A stretch of DNA of 8,108 nucleotides from an uncultured Rikenella sp. (GTDB lineage Bacteria > Bacteroidota > Bacteroidia > Bacteroidales > Rikenellaceae): positions 1 through 8,108 of the forward strand of contig NZ_CAJTMN010000087.1 in the NCBI RefSeq assembly GCF_910577125.1, in the 5' to 3' direction. Under the pieces are notes generated by a model. It was not told where the DNA came from and searched no databases. It worked only from the letters and a program-made list of their open reading frames with translations. The position numbers were made by a program, and so were the translations under genes. Numbering within the stretch: position 1 is the first letter of the stretch; each line of letters begins with the position of its first letter. Below, in pieces: positions 1 through 4,530 of the stretch.

Positions 1-50
1 CGCAGGCTTCAACCCGCTTGGTAAGTGAATAGCTGGTGGCTGGAATTACC

Positions 51-86
51 GGCCCGCGCGGCTCTGTGAGCCGCAGGGCTTTGGTC
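51..86 (+). repeat. H module copy 1
   Basis: A GGCCCGCGCG lead-in runs into a 7-bp hairpin at 58-74 (GCGGCTC, loop TGT, GAGCCGC), followed by AGGGCTTTGGTC. Three more copies lie at 2711-2734 (minus), 2831-2853 and 6141-6175. All four keep a 7-bp stem with a 3-nt loop while the stem sequence differs. Confidence 0.75.
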
Positions 87-111
87 GATATTTATGGCTA
101 TGTTTACTTTC

Positions 112-184
112 CGCGCGCCTTGGGAAATCCAGTCAAAACACGCAAGCGAGTTTTGACGATTTCCCTCTTAAGGCGTGGCGCGCG
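112..184 (+). repeat. P palindrome copy 1
   Basis: A 73-nt imperfect palindrome. Outer arms CGCGCGCCTT and AAGGCGTGGCGCGCG enclose GGGAAATC/GATTTCCC. Inside lies GTCAAAAC (132-139) paired with GTTTTGAC (150-157) around a short variable centre. The 60-nt core at 116-175 matches the reverse complement of 2445-2504 at 57 of 60 positions by hand alignment. Six P copies are present in the window. Confidence 0.8.
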
Positions 185-200
185 ATTTTGGCACTTTTTC

Positions 201-276
201 AGTCGCCCGCGGCAATTCTCGTTGGTTGGCTGGATGCCAACCAACAGAATATGTCCTTTTAGGCGTGCGGGCGACT
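201..276 (+). repeat. Q palindrome copy 1
   Basis: A palindrome with outer arms AGTCGCCCGC (201-210) and GCGGGCGACT (267-276). The perfect 10-bp inner hairpin is GTTGGTTGGC (221-230), loop TGGAT, GCCAACCAAC (236-245). A second copy at 6462-6533 keeps the outer arms but has an unrelated inner stem. Confidence 0.75.
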
Positions 277-289
277 GTCAAGCTTCGAG

Positions 290-341
290 CCGGACGGAAC
301 TGCCCTCGGGCCGGTCAGGCCCCGCGTGCCCGCGGTGGGCA
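290..341 (+). repeat. R module copy 1
   Basis: A 52-nt GC-rich unit that starts CCGGACGGAACTGCCCTC and contains a CCGCG/CGCGG hairpin (322-335). It matches 3139-3190 at 50 of 52 positions by hand alignment. Related copies lie at 6259-6336, 6539-6610 and, reversed and interrupted, at 2285-2432. Confidence 0.78.
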
Positions 342-390
342 ATTGGCCGGGTCAGCCCAGCTCTCGGTTCGACGGATAAGTAGAGTCTGG

Positions 391-414
391 CAATTGTGAG
401 TGCGGCACGCCCCG
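391..414. repeat. Conserved tail beyond the lectin-like fragment, copy 1
   Basis: This 24-nt motif (CAATTGTGAGTGCGGCACGC, then CCCG) lies directly past the stop codon of the fragment at 416-613. It recurs past the stop of the second fragment (6667-6690) and, without any fragment, at 2545-2568. Conservation therefore extends beyond the coding part, as expected if coding end and tail were copied together. Confidence 0.7.
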
Positions 415-415
415 T

Positions 416-613
416 TTATTCCGAGAGGCAACGCAACTGAAACCCGTAGGCGCGGCTGCCTGCACTGCCGGGATTAAGGTACGTTACGCTAAAATACAAG
501 TTCATGCCATTGGTGCTGCCGACCGTCGAAGACCAACTGAACCCGTTGTGGCCAACACTCCATAACGCGCCTTCGCCACCGCCTCGGTTGCCCGGGGCGG
601 CGCCGGGTGGCAA
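416..613 (-). pseudogene. 3' fragment of a C-type-lectin-like/FISUMP-like variable protein, copy A
   Basis: About 60 codons ending in TAA with no credible start: the frame opens at a TTG, with no ATG or ribosome binding site, just after the terminator at 632-663. The peptide has the end typical of FISUMP/C-type-lectin-fold proteins of Bacteroidales: APGNR near residues 6-10, then SWSST (26-30), GMNL (36-39), LNP (46-48) and a RAYGFQLRCLSE terminus. The last 41 residues align without gaps to the copy at 6692-6898, with about 26 identities. The differences cluster at positions that in this fold are often surface loops. I infer a copied or stranded C-terminal cassette, either a dead remnant or a silent donor, rather than an expressed gene. 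It could still be expressed by read-through. Confidence 0.65.
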
Positions 614-631
614 TCGTTCGAAGCCGGCAAG

Positions 632-663
632 AAAAAACCGGCAGGAATCTATATTCCTGCCGG
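632..663 (-). terminator. Rho-independent terminator of the lipoprotein gene
   Basis: A perfect 11-bp stem (638-648 with 653-663: CCGGCAGGAAT and its complement) with a 4-nt loop is followed, read on the minus strand, by six T residues (632-637). It lies about 40 nt past the stop of the minus-strand lipoprotein gene and just upstream of the lectin-like fragment, which it should cut off from transcription. Confidence 0.92.
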
Positions 664-702
664 CTGAGCCAAATATATGAGCTGCAAATAAGAGAAGTCA
701 GA

Positions 703-1764
703 TTACAGCAGCCCCTTGACCACCCCCTCGATCTCCGAAGAGGGCAGATTCTGACCGACGATATTCCCCTCGCGGTCGATCAGAAAGTTAGCCGGGATTT
801 TCCGGACATTATAGAGCCTCACCGCCGGCGAGTCGCCTCCCTGCAAGTCGCACACCGAAATCCACGGCAGCCGCTGTTCTGCCACACTCCCGATCCACTG
901 CGCCTTGTTGGCGTCCAGCGACACCTGATAGACCTCGAACCCCTGCGGCGCATACTTTTCATATACCTCCGCCAGCTCCCGGTTGAGGATTTTGAGCTCC
1001 GGCAGGTTCGACGCCGTGAATGAAAGCAGGATGACCTTTCCCGTCAGCTCCGACAGCTTCCGCCGTTTCCCCAGCACGTCCGGCATGTCCAGATCCGGAA
1101 ACGAGACCACATTGTCCAGATTCGCTTCGACCATCCGCCCCGCCGTCGCGACATTGTCGAAACTCCGGACATCCGCCGCCAGCGCCTGCGCATACGGCGA
1201 GCCCGGATACCGCGCATTCAGCGAATCGCTCACCATCCGGAAGTAGACCACATCCGTCGCATCGTCCGTGAAGAGGAACGACCCGTCCGCCGCAATCTGG
1301 TACAGCGGCACGATCGCCGCCATCGAGCCCGTATGCTGCGAGATGAATATCGCCGCCGCCTGCTTGCGTGCGATCGGATTTTCCTCCCGCAGGATGTCGT
1401 TCGCCTGCTGCACCAGTACCGACCCTTCCGACCCCGTCACCTCATACGCCGCACCCGTACTGTCCGCAATCCGTAGTACGATTTTTTCCGCCGCCTCCGT
1501 CAGCAGCGGGATACTGCCCCCGCCCGCAATCCGCAGCGAGTAGAACTCCGGCGTTTTCGAAGTCTGTTCCAGAAAGAGGTTGAATTTCCCCTGCCGATCC
1601 GTCCGTATCGAGTCGACGAACCGCGCTCCTGCCGGCACGATCCGTTCGACGACGATCGTCCGGTCAGCTCCTCCGGCCGCGATTTCGCCGCGGATCGTCA
1701 CCCCGTTGCCCGAACATCCGGCCAACAATCCGGCAGCCATAATGGCGAGTATCTGTTTCATCAT
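703..1764 (-). CDS. Envelope lipoprotein with a TlpA/AhpC-type thioredoxin fold lacking the CXXC motif
   Basis: A 353-residue protein. Residues 1-17 are a lipoprotein signal peptide (MMKQ start, hydrophobic core, lipobox LAGC with Cys17 as the lipidated residue), so export and membrane anchoring are expected. Residues 18-110 resemble the N-terminal beta-rich (DUF4369-type) domain that commonly precedes thioredoxin domains in Bacteroidota lipoproteins. Residues 218-353 form a TlpA/AhpC-like domain: VILLSFTAS (244-252), a second strand FEVYQVSLD (276-284), and the cis-proline segment KIPANFLID (322-330). Where the family has WCxxC, this protein has NLPEL (253-257), so both catalytic cysteines appear to be leucine. 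A disulfide reductase role is therefore unlikely; a binding or scaffold role is inference. I chose the first ATG of the MM pair because it sits right before the signal peptide and about 26 nt past a -7 box. An open frame extends upstream but overlaps the next gene. Confidence 0.85.
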   Translation of the reverse strand: MMKQILAIMAAGLLAGCSGNGVTIRGEIAAGGADRTIVVERIVPAGARFVDSIRTDRQGKFNLFLEQTSKTPEFYSLRIAGGGSIPLLTEAAEKIVLRIADSTGAAYEVTGSEGSVLVQQANDILREENPIARKQAAAIFISQHTGSMAAIVPLYQIAADGSFLFTDDATDVVYFRMVSDSLNARYPGSPYAQALAADVRSFDNVATAGRMVEANLDNVVSFPDLDMPDVLGKRRKLSELTGKVILLSFTASNLPELKILNRELAEVYEKYAPQGFEVYQVSLDANKAQWIGSVAEQRLPWISVCDLQGGDSPAVRLYNVRKIPANFLIDREGNIVGQNLPSSEIEGVVKGLL

Positions 1765-1796
1765 GGTATTCTCTTGTTTTGAAATGAGTTCGGCTA

Positions 1797-1804
1797 CAAA
1801 TATA
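1797..1804 (-). promoter_or_regulatory. Bacteroidota -7 promoter box for the lipoprotein gene
   Basis: Read on the minus strand, TATATTTG matches the Bacteroidota TAnnTTTG -7 consensus exactly. It lies in the 62-nt gap between the DMT-family gene and the lipoprotein gene, giving a predicted leader of about 25-30 nt. I see no clear TTTG -33 element at the usual spacing. It suggests the lipoprotein gene can be transcribed independently of its upstream neighbour. Confidence 0.6.
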
Positions 1805-1826
1805 ATCTTTTTCCGTCCGTCCCGCC

Positions 1827-2186
1827 TCACTTCTTGAACATAAAGTAGACCGCCAGCACCAGAAACATCGCACCGAAGAGGTGGTTGAGCCTGAGCGCTT
1901 CGTTTTTGAAGAAGAGGGTGGTGAAAAGGGCGAAGACCACCAGGCTGATGACCTCCTGAATGACGCGGAGCTGCAGCAGGCTGAACGGCCCTCCCATTCC
2001 CTGGAATCCGATGCGGTTGGCCGGAATCATGAACGAATATTCGACCAGCGCGATGCACCAGCTCACACAGACGATCCCCCAGAGCGGCAGTCCCTGGAAG
2101 AACCGGAACCGGAGTTGTCCGTACCAGGCGAGTGTCATGAAGGAGTTGGAGACGACTAAAAGTAAGATTGCGTATATTCCTTTCAT
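1827..2186 (-). CDS. DMT-family (DUF486) four-helix small membrane protein
   Basis: A 119-residue integral membrane protein of the DUF486/DMT_6 type, distantly related to EmrE-like small multidrug transporters. Four hydrophobic segments are visible at about residues 4-22, 33-52, 74-93 and 99-117. The family hallmark YSFMIPANRIG lies at 50-60, followed by FSLLQLRVIQEV (68-79), and the protein ends in a basic MFKK tail. The length matches the family. Substrate and physiological role are unknown for most members. The start ATG (2184-2186) opens directly into the first helix, with no clear Shine-Dalgarno sequence, as is common in this phylum. The gene lies 62 nt upstream of the lipoprotein gene on the same strand, so partial co-transcription is possible, but the intervening promoter box argues for separate control. 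I see no convincing promoter upstream of this gene. Confidence 0.85.
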   Translation of the reverse strand: MKGIYAILLLVVSNSFMTLAWYGQLRFRFFQGLPLWGIVCVSWCIALVEYSFMIPANRIGFQGMGGPFSLLQLRVIQEVISLVVFALFTTLFFKNEALRLNHLFGAMFLVLAVYFMFKK

Positions 2187-2284
2187 ATTCAGGATGTTTC
2201 AGTGTTGTTTTCTCGGGAGGTTCGGCCGGGGTTGCCGCAGCGCTGCATTTGTGTCGGTGTGCGCGAATAAGGAATGAGCAAAGG

Positions 2285-2432
2285 GTTGGGCTGCCCCAGC
2301 TATTTGCCCACTGCGGGCATGCGGACGAAAAATGGAGTGCAATAAACCAAAGCGATACGTAGTATCGCTCCGTCCCGCCGGGGTCACCCGGCCGCCGCCC
2401 GCGCAGGGCAGTTCCGTCCGGCTCAAAGCTCG
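2285..2432 (-). repeat. R module interrupted by an extra hairpin segment
   Basis: On the minus strand the 2391-2432 part matches the start of R (GGACGGAACTGCCCT) and the 2285-2325 part matches its end (TGCCCGC.GTGGGCA through GGGGCAG). About 65 nt between them are absent from the other copies. The extra segment carries a perfect 8-bp hairpin with a 3-nt loop (AGCGATAC 2351-2358, GTA, GTATCGCT 2362-2369). Confidence 0.6.
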
Positions 2433-2434
2433 AC

Positions 2435-2508
2435 CGCGCGCCGACGCCTTAAAAGGGAAATCGTCAAAACTCGCTTGCGTGTTTTGACAAGATTTCCCAA
2501 GGCGCTCG
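2435..2508 (-). repeat. P palindrome copy 2
   Basis: The same architecture as the copy at 112-184, in reverse orientation. The central 26 nt (2463-2488) are the exact reverse complement of 132-157, making this the closest relative of copy 1. Confidence 0.8.
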
Positions 2509-2544
2509 AACAGAGAACGCTGCGAAGATTTGGGCCGCCCTAGC

Positions 2545-2568
2545 CAATTGGGAGTGCGGCACGCACCG
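2545..2568. repeat. Orphan copy of the lectin-fragment tail motif
   Basis: CAATTGGGAGTGCGGCACGC followed by ACCG is nearly identical to the motifs past the stops of the two lectin-like fragments (391-414 and 6667-6690). Here no coding fragment follows. Its orientation agrees with those two copies and is opposite to the P modules on either side. It is probably the remnant of a third cassette. Confidence 0.55.
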
Positions 2569-2602
2569 CCCGCCCGGCGTAAGGGCAGTACCCTCAAACC
2601 AC

Positions 2603-2674
2603 CGCGCGCCACGCCTTAAAAGGGAAATCGTTCAAAGCGCGAAACGCTTTGAACAGGATTTCCCAAGGCGCGCG
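2603..2674 (-). repeat. P palindrome copy 3
   Basis: The outer frame matches the other P copies, but the inner stem is GTTCAAAGCG (2630-2639) paired with CGCTTTGAAC (2645-2654). This 10-bp stem is perfect and differs from copies 1 and 2 on both sides. Confidence 0.78.
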
Positions 2675-2710
2675 AACAAGACCCGCGAACAAAAACAAGG
2701 TCGAAACCCA

Positions 2711-2734
2711 GCGGCTCGAAGAGCCGCGCGGGCC
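2711..2734 (-). repeat. H module copy 2
   Basis: A 7-bp hairpin at 2711-2727 (GCGGCTC, loop GAA, GAGCCGC) followed by the CGCGGGCC block. On the minus strand it has the same order as copy 1. Confidence 0.7.
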
Positions 2735-2782
2735 GGACGCCCCAGCCACGCGATTCGCTTACCAAGCGGGTTGAAGCCTGCG

Positions 2783-3051
2783 GGGCCCAAATGCAACGTT
2801 AGTTGCGGGCCTCCGCGGGGGGAGGCTTCGGCCCGCGCGGTTCTACGAACCGCAAAAGTTCAGCCCAACTCACCATCCAAACCTCTGCCCGTTCGTCTTC
2901 GGCGCGCCCCCCTCGCGCCGGTGCCTTCGGGCACCCCGAAATAGCAGCCTCTACCTCAAGACTGAGGCTGGCGATTCCTCTCGGAATCGCACTGCTCATT
3001 CTCGGCTCTGTGTTTGACTCACTGCGGCTCCGCTGTCGCTCCGCCGCGATT
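2783..3051. repeat. Train of consecutive short hairpins
   Basis: Gene-free stretch with closely spaced perfect stems: GCAAC/GTTGC (2793-2806), the H hairpin GCGGTTC, TAC, GAACCGC (2837-2853), GGCGCG/CGCGCC (2901-2919), GGTGCC-TTCG-GGCACC (2920-2935, a UUCG tetraloop if RNA), CCTCA/TGAGG (2954-2967) and GCGATTCC-TCTC-GGAATCGC (2971-2990). Most loops are 3-5 nt; the 2901-2919 loop is 7 nt. No open frame here has family resemblance. A transcribed structured RNA or a pile of palindromic repeats fits equally well. Confidence 0.65.
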
Positions 3052-3125
3052 CGCGCGCCGAGCGATTCATTCTGTTTCGGCTCATCGCCGAAACAGTTGA
3101 ATCACCTCCTTAGGCGTGGCGCGCG
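3052..3125 (+). repeat. P palindrome copy 4
   Basis: Outer arms CGCGCGCC (3052-3059) and GGCGTGGCGCGCG (3113-3125) match the P frame. Inside are GATTCA/TGAATC and a perfect 10-bp hairpin CTGTTTCGGC (3072-3081), loop TCATC, GCCGAAACAG (3087-3096). The inner part is entirely different from the other copies, yet fully paired. Confidence 0.78.
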
Positions 3126-3138
3126 GGAGAGCTTTGAA

Positions 3139-3190
3139 CCGGACGGAACTGCCCTCAGGCCGGGCAGGCCCCGCGTGCCCGCGGTGGGCA
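3139..3190 (+). repeat. R module copy, next to the holB 3' end
   Basis: Differs from 290-341 at only two of 52 positions by hand alignment and keeps the CCGCG-TGCC-CGCGG hairpin (3171-3184). It directly follows the P palindrome, as elsewhere. The rest of the spacer to 3247 holds a weak 5-bp hairpin (3231-3245) beside the holB stop, without a T-run on the minus strand, so I do not call a terminator. Confidence 0.75.
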
Positions 3191-3247
3191 GATGGTTGGG
3201 GCAGTTCAAATCTTTGTATTGTTCTTCGTTCGCTCGCCTTGAGCGAT

Positions 3248-4420
3248 TCATTTGAGCGCCGCCCGCGCCGTGCCGATGATTTTGCAGATGCTCATCGCGA
3301 AATGCGTGAAGAGGATGCGCGCATTGCCATTCTGGCGAATCTGCGCCAGCAGCAGCTCGAACTCCCGCACGAACTCCTCCACCGTCGCATGCGAGACATA
3401 CGGCGCGAAATTGTGACAGAACCGCTCCTGAACCGGATCCGTATAGGCCAGCTCCCGGAGACCGATCCCCGTCAGGTAGCACGACCGCAAGAGTCCCAGT
3501 CCCGCTATGCAGAACTGTTTCTGCACCTCCCTCCCCAGCGGCGCCATCTCCTCCGCCCAGCCGAACAGATCCAGGTACTTCTGCTGGTAACACAGCCGCA
3601 TCAGCCGGATAAACCGCTCCCCATGTTCTGCCGCTCCTCCGCCTGCACCCTCTGCCGCCAGCCGTACCGCTTTTCCCCAGCTTCCCTGCGCTAAGTGTGC
3701 CGCCTGTACCGCCCGTTCCTCCGCGATTCCCCGGCGGGCCACCAGCTCCCGGGCGATCAGCTCGTCCGGTACCCCCGCCAGCGCCACCGCCTGCGTCCGA
3801 GACCGGATCGTCGCGATGATCTTCTCCGGTTCGACGCTCACGAACAGAAAGAGCGTCCGTTCCGGCGGCTCCTCCACCAGCTTCAGCAGCGTATTGGCCG
3901 CCGTCTCGTGCAGCCGTTCCGGCAGCCAGACGATTACCGTCTTGTATCCCCCCTCGAACGCCTTGAACCCCATCTGCCGCACCAGCTCGTTCGCGTCCGT
4001 CTTGTTGATGATCCCCTGCTGGTTTTCGATCCCCAGCCGCGCATACCACTCCTGCTCCGTCAGATAGCCCCCCGTCTCCGGAATCAGCTGCCGCCAGAGG
4101 TGCACGAACTGCTCGCTCCTCGGCTTTTCGTCCGCCCGCCCCGTCGCCACCGCCTCCTTCGACGCATTCACCGGGTAGATATAGTGGCAGTCCGGATGCT
4201 CCAGCCGCTGCATGCGGTAGCACTCCGGACAAACGCCGCACGAATCCTCCTCCGTCCGGTTGCGGCAGTTCACATACTGGGCGTAAGCCAGCGCCAGCGG
4301 CAGCGCCCCCGTCCCCTCGGCTCCCGTAAAGAGCATGGCATGGCTGATCCGCCCCTGCCGCACCGTCTCGCGCAGGCGGCGTTTGACCTCTTCCTGTCCG
4401 ATAATGTCCTTGAATTGCAT
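3248..4420 (-). CDS. holB: DNA polymerase III delta' subunit
   Basis: A 390-residue clamp-loader AAA+ protein; delta' works with delta and tau/gamma to load the sliding clamp at replication forks in the cytoplasm. The N-terminus MQFKDIIGQEEVKRRLRE is typical. The Walker A region reads GAEGTGA (33-39) without the Lys-Ser/Thr pair, as expected for a delta' that does not hydrolyse ATP. A four-cysteine zinc module is present at Cys52, 61, 64 and 67. ANTLLKLVEEPP (175-186) and the sensor region ATIRSRTQ (203-210) follow; the arginine-finger motif is SRT (207-209) instead of the usual SRC. Length and domain order fit the family. The start ATG (4418-4420) lies in a mirrored sequence shared with asnS. 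It is transcribed away from asnS, across a 110-nt spacer with symmetric promoter-like boxes. Confidence 0.93.
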   Translation of the reverse strand: MQFKDIIGQEEVKRRLRETVRQGRISHAMLFTGAEGTGALPLALAYAQYVNCRNRTEEDSCGVCPECYRMQRLEHPDCHYIYPVNASKEAVATGRADEKPRSEQFVHLWRQLIPETGGYLTEQEWYARLGIENQQGIINKTDANELVRQMGFKAFEGGYKTVIVWLPERLHETAANTLLKLVEEPPERTLFLFVSVEPEKIIATIRSRTQAVALAGVPDELIARELVARRGIAEERAVQAAHLAQGSWGKAVRLAAEGAGGGAAEHGERFIRLMRLCYQQKYLDLFGWAEEMAPLGREVQKQFCIAGLGLLRSCYLTGIGLRELAYTDPVQERFCHNFAPYVSHATVEEFVREFELLLAQIRQNGNARILFTHFAMSICKIIGTARAALK

Positions 4421-4530
4421 ATGGTTCGATCGCGCCGTCGTCCGAAACCCGCCCGACGCCTGACGAAGATACGGAAATTTTGCATATCTTCGCCTTTCAC
4501 ACGGAAGTCTAAACCATACAGTATCGAACC
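4421..4530. promoter_or_regulatory. Divergent holB/asnS promoter region with nested dyads
   Basis: The region holds two nearly concentric inverted repeats. The inner pair is CGAAGATA (4464-4471) and TATCTTCG (4485-4492), with 13 nt between. The outer pair is ATGGTTCGAT (4421-4430) and ATCGAACCAT (4523-4532), which runs into the asnS start codon on the right and abuts the holB start codon on the left. Each inner half read outward is TATCTTCG, one base off the Bacteroidota TAnnTTTG -7 box, so each could drive one of the two genes. I see no clear -33 TTTG at the usual distance. The symmetric arrangement would also suit a shared dimeric regulator. Confidence 0.5.

Larger units (their letters stand above)
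1..360 (+). repeat. Composite intergenic repeat A (order H-P-Q-R)
   Basis: This gene-free stretch is made of four recurring hairpin modules in one orientation: H (51-86), P (112-184), Q (201-276) and R (290-341). It closes with a CAGCCCA motif (353-359) that also follows R-type modules elsewhere in the window. The first 25 nt reappear as an exact reverse complement at 2758-2782, so the element continues to the left of H. The same module order leads to a lectin-like gene fragment here and again near 6141-6898. I see no protein gene; open frames through this stretch come from GC-rich repeats. Whether it acts as RNA or DNA cannot be told from sequence. Confidence 0.8.
2285..2782 (-). repeat. Composite intergenic repeat B, inverted relative to repeat A
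   Basis: Read on the minus strand, this gene-free stretch contains the 25-nt left end of repeat A (2758-2782), an H module (2711-2734), two P palindromes (2603-2674 and 2435-2508) and an interrupted R module (2285-2432). A degenerate R-like piece (2575-2600) and the orphan tail motif (2545-2568) lie between the P copies. With repeat A it brackets the lipoprotein/DMT gene pair as inverted copies. The short stretch 2187-2284 between the DMT gene and this repeat shows no feature I can support. Confidence 0.75.

Noticed and set aside
36..399. Small open frames across the first spacer
   Set aside because: They pass through P, Q and R palindromes; the same translated strings recur wherever the repeats recur, so they reflect repeat DNA and not genes.
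1765..2058. An N-terminal extension of the lipoprotein by 98 codons
   Set aside because: The extension overlaps the DMT-family gene in another frame, would bury the lipoprotein signal peptide, and lies upstream of the -7 box.
111..3190. A CRISPR array
   Set aside because: The repeats are far apart, present in both orientations, differ in length and centre, and have no regular spacers. No cas gene is seen.
3231..3245. A terminator for holB
   Set aside because: The stem is 5 bp and is followed on the minus strand by A-rich sequence without a T-run, so termination cannot be claimed.
3102..4241. A 379-codon Gly/Ala/Arg-rich frame on the same strand as holB
   Set aside because: It is an out-of-frame reading of holB that runs on into the R repeat. 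Composition is low-complexity and there is no conserved motif.
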